Made by a program: the position numbers and the translations under genes
DNA from: an uncultured Collinsella sp.
GTDB taxonomy: Bacteria > Actinomycetota > Coriobacteriia > Coriobacteriales > Coriobacteriaceae
Direction: 5' to 3'
Length of the DNA stretch: 5,421 nucleotides
Assembly (NCBI GenBank): GCA_900555355.1
Contig: USKV01000118.1
Span: forward strand, 1-5,421
Shown here: positions 1-5,308 of the stretch, in pieces
Layout: the number at the start of each line of letters is the position of its first letter
Position numbering within the stretch: the first letter of the stretch is position 1
The notes under the pieces: generated by a model
Told to the model about the DNA's origin: nothing
The model's input: the letters and a program-made list of their open reading frames with translations, nothing else
Databases searched by the model: none

Positions 1-1
1 C

Positions 2-826
2 GCCGCTGCCGGCCTTGGTCTTGCCGGCTGCTCGGGCAGCAAGACGTCCGAGCCGGCCGGATCCGATGCCGGTTCTGCTAAGGCATCTTCCAAGAAGGCT
101 GTCGAGCTGCAGGTCTTTGCCGCCAACTCGCTCGAGAAGGCCCTGCCCGAGGTTCAGGAGTTCTACACCGAGCAGACCGGCACCACGTTTGCCGACACGC
201 AGTTTAAGGCGTCTGGCGACCTCGTCGAGCAGATGCGCGCCGGTGCCACGGTCGACGTGCTCATCACCGCTTCCAAGGGCACCATGGATGACGCTGAGAC
301 CGCCGAGCTCGTCGACGCCGGCACCCGTGAGGACATGTTCGTCAACGACCTCGTGATTATTCGCGCCGAGGGCTCCGACACCAAGGTTGAGGCCATCGCC
401 GACGTCGCGAATCTGGACGGCAAGATCGCCATTGGCGACGCCAAGACCGTCCCCGCCGGCAAGTACGCCAACCAGGCCCTGGCCTCCGTGGGCCTCTACA
501 CCGGTACCGAGGGCGACGACGGCGAGTATGTGCCCGAGATCGCCGACAAGGTGGCCCTGGCCGACAAAGTTGGCACCGCCGCCGCCTATGTGTCCACGGG
601 CGACTGCGTGGCTGGCTTTGTCTACAGCTCCGATATCTTCCGCTACGACGGCATCGAGGAGGCCTTCGTGTGCCCCGAGGATTCGCACAAGCCCATCGTG
701 TACCCGGGTGCCGTTGCCGAGAGCTCCGAGCACGCCGACGAGGCCAAGGCGTTTATCGACTTCTGCCTGACCAACAAGAAGGCTCAGAAGATTTGGGCCA
801 AGTACGGCTTTGAGCTTTCCGCGTAG
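2..826 (+). CDS. modA: Molybdate ABC transporter substrate-binding lipoprotein ModA (5' end outside window)
   Basis: Captures molybdate (perhaps also tungstate) outside the membrane and delivers it to the ModBC transporter. The frame is open from the window edge to the TAG at 824-826, giving 274 visible residues; the start codon and first part of the signal peptide lie upstream. The visible part opens with the end of a hydrophobic segment and a lipobox, LAGC, with the lipidated Cys at visible residue 10, so the protein is membrane-anchored. A Ser/Lys/Gly-rich linker follows, to about residue 33. The binding fold then shows family landmarks: VFAANSL (38-44) and KASGDL (69-74), whose serines match the oxyanion-binding serines of ModA; VDVLITAS (84-91); VPAGKYA (150-156); and STGDCVAGFVYSSD (198-211). 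The C-terminal AFIDF...AQKIWAKYGF pattern is also typical. The assignment rests on these motifs plus the adjacent permease and ATPase genes. The metal preference cannot be read from the sequence. Confidence 0.93.
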   Translation, partial: AAAGLGLAGCSGSKTSEPAGSDAGSAKASSKKAVELQVFAANSLEKALPEVQEFYTEQTGTTFADTQFKASGDLVEQMRAGATVDVLITASKGTMDDAETAELVDAGTREDMFVNDLVIIRAEGSDTKVEAIADVANLDGKIAIGDAKTVPAGKYANQALASVGLYTGTEGDDGEYVPEIADKVALADKVGTAAAYVSTGDCVAGFVYSSDIFRYDGIEEAFVCPEDSHKPIVYPGAVAESSEHADEAKAFIDFCLTNKKAQKIWAKYGFELSA

Positions 827-884
827 TGCGGCTTGGCGCGATAATTCCATCGTTTTGTGTTTCACTCCGTCCTTGTATTCGCTT

Positions 885-888
885 GGAG
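885..888 (+). promoter_or_regulatory. Ribosome binding site deciding the modB start
   Basis: GGAG lies 6 nt upstream of the GTG at 895. It favours this start over the in-frame GTG at 826, which has no comparable site. Confidence 0.6.
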
Positions 889-894
889 CTTTTC

Positions 895-2337
895 GTGCTT
901 AATAGATTCCGCATGCTTGTCGCCTGTGCTTTGATCTTCGCGCTTTGCTGGGTGCCGGGATTTGCGTTTGCTGGGGACGCTGAGGACGGGGCCCAGGCTG
1001 CTGCGACCGCTCATGGGCTTTCCTATGGGATCGAGGGTTTTGAGCGGTTGGCCAAGGGGACCGCTCGTGCGATGGAGGGCCAGCCTGAGGGCTACCGGTT
1101 TCCCGTTGACGAGGACGTGGACCTTGTAGTGGCGCCTGCTGCCGATCGCGTTGTTGTGTGGATATCGCCCAAGGCGGTCGAGAAATATGGATTGGATCCC
1201 CAGGACAACGAGTGCGTATCGGGTCTCAAGGCCCTCGTCTGTGAGCTCGACAGCGCAAACTGCATGGGAGGTGCGCAGCTAGGGGACGTGGATCTTCCTT
1301 GGTATGTCACGGCGGAAACAACGTTTGATGCCGGCGGGTATACCTATGGCTTTGACGAGCGCGGTGCGGATGGGGACCGCTATGTGGTGATTGCATCAGC
1401 CTCGGGTGATGCCAAGGGCGGCGCGCGTTGGCTTGATAGCGCTCAAATGGTAGAAGCGTCGTCTGTCGTGTTGCGGGATGAGCGGGGGCCCTTGACCTCT
1501 CTGGCCTCCTTTTTGGGCGACATCGACTATCGCCCGTTTTGGGTGTCCATAAAAACGAGCGGCCTTGCCCTGGTGATCTCCCTTGCGCTGGGCCTGTTCG
1601 CCGCGTGGAAGACTATGGGTTCCTCGAGTCGCATCAAGGGCCTGCTCGACTCGGTCTTTACCATCCCCATGGTGTTGCCGCCCACGGTCTGCGGCTTTTT
1701 GCTGCTTATGCTGTTTGGTCGCTCGACCGGGGTGGGCCAGTGGCTGATTGCGCACGGCGTCTCGATTGTCTTTACGTGGCCGGCGGCGGTGATCTCTGCC
1801 GTGGTGGTATCGTTCCCCCTGGTCTACCGTACGGCGCTCGGCGCCTTTGAGAGCCTCGACACGCAGATGCTTGACGCCGCGCGAACCCTGGGATGGTCCG
1901 AGCGTCGCATCTTTACCAAGCTTATGATGCCGCTTGGCTGGCCCTCGATTGCCGCCGGCACGGTGCTCGCCTTTGCCCGCGCGATGGGCGAGTTTGGCTG
2001 CACCCTGTTCTTTGCGGGCAACTACGCCGGTATTACGCAGACCATTCCCATCGCCATCTACTTTGAATGGATGGGTGGCAACACCTCGGTGGCCTTCTTT
2101 TGGGTCGCCGTCGTGATCGTGTTTAGCTTTCTGGTCATCCTGTTCATCAACATGTACACCGCGCATTCGCAAAAGTATCGCGAGCGGGGCCTTTCCCGTG
2201 CGGAGCGCAAACGGGCCAAAGATCTCGCCGGACAGGGCGATTCGCTTGACCCGGCGGGCGGCGATGCCTTGCGTATCGATCGCGAGGCGCTGGCCGAGCT
2301 CATGCGCGATGATACGGTGCCGCGGGGAGGTCGATAG
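895..2337 (+). CDS. modB: Molybdate ABC transporter permease ModB with an extra exported N-terminal domain
   Basis: Membrane channel subunit that passes molybdate from ModA into the cell, driven by ModC. I choose the GTG at 895 because GGAG at 885-888 sits 6 nt before it and the product opens with a good signal sequence (n-region MLNRFR, hydrophobic residues 7-26, possible cleavage after AFA at 24-26). A GTG at 826 in the same frame overlaps the modA stop but has only a weak upstream GAG and adds 23 residues. From 895 the protein has 480 residues, about twice the usual ModB length. Residues 27 to about 205 form an extracytoplasmic domain I do not recognise. About 216-418 is the permease domain with roughly five membrane spans, the EAA loop (DAARTLG at 327-333) and the GEFG motif (365-368) typical of ModB/CysT permeases. 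A charged tail of about 60 residues follows. The permease call is firm; the role of the extra domain is unknown. If the signal is not cleaved, it would be an additional membrane anchor. Confidence 0.88.
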   Translation: MLNRFRMLVACALIFALCWVPGFAFAGDAEDGAQAAATAHGLSYGIEGFERLAKGTARAMEGQPEGYRFPVDEDVDLVVAPAADRVVVWISPKAVEKYGLDPQDNECVSGLKALVCELDSANCMGGAQLGDVDLPWYVTAETTFDAGGYTYGFDERGADGDRYVVIASASGDAKGGARWLDSAQMVEASSVVLRDERGPLTSLASFLGDIDYRPFWVSIKTSGLALVISLALGLFAAWKTMGSSSRIKGLLDSVFTIPMVLPPTVCGFLLLMLFGRSTGVGQWLIAHGVSIVFTWPAAVISAVVVSFPLVYRTALGAFESLDTQMLDAARTLGWSERRIFTKLMMPLGWPSIAAGTVLAFARAMGEFGCTLFFAGNYAGITQTIPIAIYFEWMGGNTSVAFFWVAVVIVFSFLVILFINMYTAHSQKYRERGLSRAERKRAKDLAGQGDSLDPAGGDALRIDREALAELMRDDTVPRGGR

Positions 2338-2340
2338 GCC

Positions 2341-3411
2341 ATGTCGCTCGTTTTGGATATCAAAAAGCACTACCCCGGGTTTATGCTCGACATGCAGCTT
2401 GAGGCCGGCGAGGAGCGCGTGGCGCTGCTCGGTGCCTCAGGTTGCGGCAAGAGCTGCACACTGCGCTGCATTGCCGGTGTTGAGACGCCCGACGAGGGAA
2501 AGATCGTTGTCAACGGCGTGACTTTTTTTGACTCGGCGGCGGGCATCGACCTGTCGCCCCAGGAGCGAAAATGCGCCCTGTTGTTCCAAAACTATCAGCT
2601 GTTTCCCAACATGACGGTGGCCGATAACGTATGCGCCGGCGTTGAGGATGCGGGCGACGCCGCGGCGCGTAAAAAACTTGCAGAGCGCTACCTGGGCATT
2701 TTCGGCCTGGCCGATTTTGCCGACCGCTACCCCGCGCGCCTCTCGGGCGGCCAGCAGCAACGCGTGGCGCTTGCCCGTATGGTGGCGGCGCATCCGGGCA
2801 TTTTTATGTTCGACGAGCCCATGAGCGCACTCGATGCGTATCTTAAGAGCGCACTCGAGCAGAACATGCTCGACCTGTTCGACGTCTGTAACCGTACCGT
2901 GCTCTACGTGAGCCACGACATCGACGAAGCGTGCCGCCTGTGCCAGCGTATCTGCGTGATGCACGACGGGCATGTTGAGGAGATCGGTTCTGTCGAGGAC
3001 GTGGTCCGCCGTCCGCAGACGCTGGCGGCGCTGCGCCTAACGGGCTGCAAGAATACAAGCCGGGCGTGCAAGATCGGCGACGAAGAAGTTGAGGCCCTCG
3101 ACTGGGGCATGACCTTTAACGTGGGTCGCGAGGTTCCCGATAATGTGGCGTACCTGGGCGTTCGCGCAAGCTATTTCCATGTTGACAACCGTGCCGAGCG
3201 GGGCCGTAACAGCTACGATTTGCATGTGGCCCGTGTGAGCGATTCGCGCTTTGAGCGGCTGGTATTGCTGGACGTGCCGCGCGCTGATGCGCCCACGCGT
3301 CTGCAGTGGAAGGTCAACAAGGTGGGCGTGCCTGTCGACGAGTTGCCGCAAGCAGGCGAGACGCTGCGCATGCACTTCGATGCGAGTAGGATCCATTTGG
3401 TTTGTCGATAG
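2341..3411 (+). CDS. modC: Molybdate ABC transporter ATP-binding protein ModC
   Basis: Cytoplasmic ATPase that powers molybdate import through ModB. It has 356 residues, normal for ModC. All ABC motifs are present: Walker A GASGCGKS (31-38), Q-loop Gln83, signature LSGGQQQR (134-141), Walker B IFMFDE (154-159), D-loop SALD (162-165) and switch His192. The C-terminal part from about residue 230 (starting RLTGCKNTSRA, with GVRASYFHV further on) matches the regulatory extension of ModC-type ATPases rather than a generic short ABC ATPase. The ATG starts 3 nt after the modB stop, with GGGGAGG at 2324-2330 inside the end of modB, so translation is probably coupled. The protein is rich in cysteine (12 by my count), including three around Walker A (35, 39, 43) and three at 198-205. 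This may only reflect an anaerobic lifestyle. A sulfate or tungstate specificity is possible from the ATPase alone, but the ModA and ModB neighbours favour molybdate. Confidence 0.93.
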   Translation: MSLVLDIKKHYPGFMLDMQLEAGEERVALLGASGCGKSCTLRCIAGVETPDEGKIVVNGVTFFDSAAGIDLSPQERKCALLFQNYQLFPNMTVADNVCAGVEDAGDAAARKKLAERYLGIFGLADFADRYPARLSGGQQQRVALARMVAAHPGIFMFDEPMSALDAYLKSALEQNMLDLFDVCNRTVLYVSHDIDEACRLCQRICVMHDGHVEEIGSVEDVVRRPQTLAALRLTGCKNTSRACKIGDEEVEALDWGMTFNVGREVPDNVAYLGVRASYFHVDNRAERGRNSYDLHVARVSDSRFERLVLLDVPRADAPTRLQWKVNKVGVPVDELPQAGETLRMHFDASRIHLVCR

Positions 3412-3422
3412 CGCCGGGTAAT

Positions 3423-3457
3423 GCCGTCGGGGATATAAGCCTCGGCGGCTTTGTCTT
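3423..3457 (+). terminator. Intrinsic terminator after modC
   Basis: GCCGTCGGGG (3423-3432) pairs with CCTCGGCGGC (3440-3449) over 10 bp, including two G-U pairs, around a 7-nt loop. The T-rich TTTGTCTT (3450-3457) follows directly. It lies 12 nt after the modC stop, so it probably ends the modABC transcript. Confidence 0.8.
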
Positions 3458-3485
3458 GCCGTTCGCCGAATGAGGAATGGCAAAC

Positions 3486-3515
3486 TCTTATCAATCAAGA
3501 TAATTATTTATTAAA
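3486..3515. other. AT-rich island between modC and the reductase leader
   Basis: A short AT-rich block in GC-rich surroundings. It contains TTATC (3488-3492) and GATAA (3499-3503) as an inverted repeat with a 6-nt spacer, then TAATTATTTATTAAA. It could hold a promoter or a regulator site, but I found no convincing pair of -35 and -10 boxes at good spacing here. Confidence 0.35.
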
Positions 3516-3544
3516 CGACGACACACGGCGCTGTCGTACGAATG

Positions 3545-3576
3545 TCAACGGTGTTCGCATGGTCGACGACCGTTGA
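3545..3576. repeat. Inverted repeat flanking the -35 region (candidate operator)
   Basis: TCAACGGT (3545-3552) and ACCGTTGA (3569-3576) are perfect 8-bp inverted arms separated by 16 nt. The arms enclose the candidate -35 box and the right arm abuts the candidate -10 box. That geometry suits a dimeric repressor or activator site, though a hairpin or chance is possible. Confidence 0.5.
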
Positions 3577-3582
3577 TATAGT
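3554..3582 (+). promoter_or_regulatory. Candidate sigma-70 type promoter for the leader and reductase gene
   Basis: TTCGCA (3554-3559, 4 of 6 to consensus) and TATAGT (3577-3582, 5 of 6) are separated by 17 nt. Transcription would start near 3589, just before the strong ribosome binding site at 3597, giving a 5' leader of about 250 nt before the reductase gene. The prediction is from sequence inspection only. Confidence 0.45.
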
Positions 3583-3593
3583 TGACCTCAACT
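3580..3593. repeat. Short palindrome at the predicted transcription start
   Basis: AGTTGA and TCAACT are perfect 6-bp arms around a CC centre. The element overlaps the end of the candidate -10 box and the expected start site, a position where bound protein would block transcription. Its GTTGA/TCAAC cores echo the TTGA/TCAA ends of the larger upstream inverted repeat, so both could bind the same regulator. Confidence 0.4.
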
Positions 3594-3612
3594 TGTAAAG
3601 GAGGGTACGCAT

Positions 3613-3681
3613 ATGCCGCAGACGACATACATTCGCCGCGTTGCTGCGCGTGCCCTATATATGGCTCGGAGCCGCATATGA
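3613..3681 (+). CDS. Possible 22-residue leader peptide
   Basis: A short frame from ATG 3613 to TGA 3679-3681, preceded by AAAGGAGGG (3597-3605) at 7-nt spacing, one of the strongest ribosome binding sites in the window. The peptide begins MPQTTYIRR and is basic, with five Arg (8, 9, 13, 19, 21) and no acidic residue. It has no run of a single amino acid that would mark a classical amino-acid attenuator. Its stop codon falls in the apical loop of the hairpin at 3665-3704, so a ribosome finishing translation would open that stem. This suggests a regulatory upstream frame for the reductase gene rather than a working protein. It is unrecognised and could be a chance frame, but the ribosome binding site is hard to explain otherwise. 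Confidence 0.45.
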   Translation: MPQTTYIRRVAARALYMARSRI

Positions 3682-3704
3682 GCAGGTATGTTCACGGCTC
3701 CGGG
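3665..3704 (+). promoter_or_regulatory. Leader hairpin overlapping the small-frame stop codon
   Basis: CTCGGAGCCG (3665-3674) pairs with CGGCTCCGGG (3695-3704) over 10 bp with one U-G pair. Inside it, CATA (3675-3678) can pair with TATG (3687-3690), leaving TTCA as a bulge. No T-run follows, so this is not a terminator by itself. Confidence 0.6.
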
Positions 3705-3798
3705 AGAGACGACGCACAACTAAATAATCGACCGCAAAGCAGGTTCCCTAAAATTCCGGGTTTGAGCACGGCCGGGCAATCGCCGTCCGTCGTGCATC

Positions 3799-3820
3799 GA
3801 TAACGCCGTTATCCGTTTTT
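3799..3820 (+). terminator. Weak terminator-like hairpin inside the leader (possible attenuator)
   Basis: GATAAC (3799-3804) and GTTATC (3808-3813) form a 6-bp stem around GCC, followed by CG and T5 (3816-3820). The stem is short and mostly A-U, so it would be a weak terminator alone. It sits only 20 nt before the reductase ATG. Confidence 0.35.
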
Positions 3821-3837
3821 GGTTCGAGAGGGGAACC
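3821..3837 (+). promoter_or_regulatory. Reductase ribosome binding site held in a small hairpin loop
   Basis: GGTTC (3821-3825) and GAACC (3833-3837) form a 5-bp stem whose loop and 3' edge carry the Shine-Dalgarno sequence GAGAGGGG (3826-3833), 7 nt before the ATG at 3841. The upstream GGTTCCC (3742-3748) can instead pair with GGGAACC (3831-3837) over 7 bp and would mask part of the Shine-Dalgarno sequence. The two pairings exclude each other. Confidence 0.5.
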
Positions 3838-3840
3838 GTC

Positions 3841-5124
3841 ATGGCTGAAGAATTCGATTTTCATCCGATGTGGGAGAGCCTCGGCATGAATCTTGCCGAT
3901 CACGACATGCTGCTGGGCGCCGTGGGCCAGATGTACGGCGACATGTTCCTGACGCAGAACAATCGCCCCAAGTCCACGTCCTACCTGGACTTTGTGGCCA
4001 CCAACATCCACAGCGGCCGTATTAAGGAGATGCTCGACAAGAAGGAGGCCGGCGAGGCCACCAAGATCGTCGGTTCGTTCTGCGTGTACGTGCCCGAGGA
4101 GATCGTACTTGCCTGCGACGGTATCCCCGTGGGTCTGTGCTCGGGTGCCGATTGGGCAACCGATAAGGTCGAGGAGCACCTGCCGCGCAACACCTGTCCG
4201 CTTATCAAGAGCTTTGCCGGCTTTAAGCTGGGCGAGGTCTGCCCCTACATTGAGTCGAGTGACCTGGTGGTAGGCGAGAACACCTGCGACGGTAAGAAGA
4301 AAGCCTACGAGTTCTTTGCCACGCAAAAGAACATGTACGTCATGGATATTCCCAACGTGCACGACGAGTCGACGCTCGTGACCTGGAAGGCCGAGGTCAA
4401 GAAGCTCGCCGCCAAGATCGAGGAAGAGTGTGGCGTCAAGATTACGCCCGAGCGTCTGAAGGCTGCCATCCACGCCGTCAATGAGAAGCGTCGCGCCCTG
4501 CAGCGTCTGGCTGCGACCCGCGCTGCCGACCCGGCGCCCATCAGCGGTCTCGATAGTCTGCTGACCGTGCAGGCCGCCTTTATGGACGACACGCCGCGTC
4601 TGACCGGCGCCATCAACGATATGGCGGCTGAGTGCGAGCAGCGTGTCGAGGCCGGCGAGGGCGTGGCGCCCAAGGGGACCAAGCGCATCCTGTACACCGG
4701 CACGCCCATGGCCGTGCCCAACTGGAAGCTGTTCAACCTCATCGAGAAGGCCGGCGGCGTTGTGGTCGGCGAGGAGTCCTGCACGGGCTCGCGCTACTAC
4801 AAGGACCTGGTCGACGAGTCAGGTGAGACGGTTGACGAGATGCTCGATGCCATCGCCGAGCGCTACTTTAAGATCAACTGCGCCGTCTTTACGCCCAACG
4901 ACCAGCGTATGAAGGACATTGTCCAGATGGCCAAGGACCTGCATGCCGACGGCATCGTCGACGTGGCCCTGCAGTTCTGCACGCTCTACGAGATGGAGTC
5001 GTTTGCCGTGGAGAAGGCCGCCGAGGAGGCCGGCATCCCGTTTATGCACATCACCACCGACTACGCCGGCGAGGACGCCGGTCAGCTCCAGACCCGCATC
5101 GAGGCCTTCCTCGAGACGATTTAG
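3841..5124 (+). CDS. Double-cubane-cluster reductase, 2-hydroxyacyl-CoA dehydratase D family (YjiM/DCCP-like)
   Basis: A 427-residue cytoplasmic protein of the HgdB/FldC/YjiM superfamily. Studied double-cubane proteins carry an [8Fe-9S] cluster and use electrons from an ATP-hydrolysing activase for low-potential reductions of small molecules; the natural substrate here is unknown. Family landmarks are GSFCVYVPEEIVLACDGIPV (78-97), RNTCP (116-120), VGENTCDGKKKAYE (144-157), LYTGTPMAVPNWK (284-296), GEESCTG (310-316), INCAVFTPNDQR (345-356), LQFCTLYEME (377-386) and a C-terminal DYAGEDAGQLQTRIEAF (408-424). Candidate cluster ligands are among C81, C119, C134, C149, C314, C347 and C380. The single-subunit length and the ENTCDGKKK segment favour a stand-alone double-cubane protein over one subunit of a two-subunit acyl-CoA dehydratase. 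ATG 3841 has GAGAGGGG at 7-nt spacing. No activase gene is in the window, so it must be elsewhere. The gene has its own long leader and likely a terminator, so it looks monocistronic. The family is firm; the reaction is not. Confidence 0.88.
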   Translation: MAEEFDFHPMWESLGMNLADHDMLLGAVGQMYGDMFLTQNNRPKSTSYLDFVATNIHSGRIKEMLDKKEAGEATKIVGSFCVYVPEEIVLACDGIPVGLCSGADWATDKVEEHLPRNTCPLIKSFAGFKLGEVCPYIESSDLVVGENTCDGKKKAYEFFATQKNMYVMDIPNVHDESTLVTWKAEVKKLAAKIEEECGVKITPERLKAAIHAVNEKRRALQRLAATRAADPAPISGLDSLLTVQAAFMDDTPRLTGAINDMAAECEQRVEAGEGVAPKGTKRILYTGTPMAVPNWKLFNLIEKAGGVVVGEESCTGSRYYKDLVDESGETVDEMLDAIAERYFKINCAVFTPNDQRMKDIVQMAKDLHADGIVDVALQFCTLYEMESFAVEKAAEEAGIPFMHITTDYAGEDAGQLQTRIEAFLETI

Positions 5125-5155
5125 CCGCACCTGCGCTAAGCTGTGCCGCCGGGTG

Positions 5156-5187
5156 TTCCTATCCGCGCGATAGGGATTTCTCTGTTG
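5156..5187 (+). terminator. Probable intrinsic terminator after the reductase gene
   Basis: TTCCTATC (5156-5163) pairs with GATAGGGA (5169-5176) over 8 bp with one U-G pair and a 5-nt loop. The pyrimidine-rich TTTCTCTGTTG follows. It lies 32 nt after the reductase stop. The T tract is imperfect. Confidence 0.55.
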
Positions 5188-5191
5188 CCAT

Positions 5192-5273
5192 GCCGGTCGG
5201 TGTCCGGATGCACCGCAGGGCGCCGATCGGCTTCGCATAGCTGTCGGGGCAGGGATTTCCGCCGTCCCGGCAG
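5192..5273 (+). promoter_or_regulatory. Two consecutive hairpins upstream of the lipoprotein gene
   Basis: The first hairpin pairs GCCGGTCGG (5192-5200) with CCGATCGGC (5223-5231) over 9 bp, with a possible inner GGTG/CACC pairing. The second pairs CTGTCGGG (5241-5248) with CCCGGCAG (5266-5273) over 8 bp. Each has one wobble pair. They could form a structured leader for the downstream gene. No T-run follows either stem and I could not place a promoter with confidence. Confidence 0.35.
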
Positions 5274-5308
5274 ATTCTATCTGTTTGTTCAGACACGAAA
5301 GGAACTCA

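Larger units (their letters stand above)
3589..3840 (+). promoter_or_regulatory. Long structured 5' leader of the double-cubane reductase gene
   Basis: About 250 nt between the candidate transcription start and the reductase ATG, with several elements that could control expression. They are a 22-codon reading frame with a strong ribosome binding site (3613-3681), a 10-bp hairpin enclosing that frame's stop codon (3665-3704), a GC-rich foldable stretch (about 3757-3795), a small hairpin plus T5 (3799-3820), and alternative pairings around the reductase ribosome binding site (3742-3748 and 3821-3837). The layout resembles an attenuator or riboswitch. I cannot assign it to a known RNA family from memory, and the exact 5' end is inferred. 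Confidence 0.5.

Noticed and set aside
826..894. GTG at 826 as modB start, overlapping the modA stop
   Set aside because: The overlap is attractive for coupling, but the ribosome binding site is weak and the 23 added residues would precede a good signal sequence that starts cleanly at 895.
1396..2370. Long minus-strand open frame opposite modB
   Set aside because: It mirrors the codon bias of modB and modC, its product is full of Arg/His/Gly low-complexity sequence with no family resemblance, and the plus strand clearly encodes the permease.
3486..3500. CTTATCAATCAAGA resembling the start of a SAM-I riboswitch
   Set aside because: None of the downstream conserved SAM-I segments follow, and the surrounding sequence is AT-rich.
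3709..3760. Resemblance to the c-di-GMP-I (GEMM) riboswitch core (ACGCACA, GCAAAGC, CCTAAA in order)
   Set aside because: The conserved GGGCAAACC and the paired receptor helices expected between and after these words are missing, so the match is probably chance. A covariance-model search would decide.
3582..3803. 73-codon frame from a TTG at 3582, with a Cys-rich stretch (CCAC)
   Set aside because: The TTG has no ribosome binding site and overlaps the candidate -10 box; the strong Shine-Dalgarno sequence downstream serves the other frame. The Cys cluster recalls cysteine-attenuator peptides, but without a usable start I do not call it.
3748..4473. Minus-strand open frame opposite the leader and the reductase gene
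   Set aside because: It is a shadow of the GC-biased reductase gene. It extends into the leader but shows no recognisable domain or ribosome binding site.
5190..5240. 16-codon frame starting at ATG 5190 in the second leader
   Set aside because: The nearest GGGA is 13 nt upstream, too far for a good ribosome binding site, and the frame coincides with a GC-rich hairpin that explains the sequence better.
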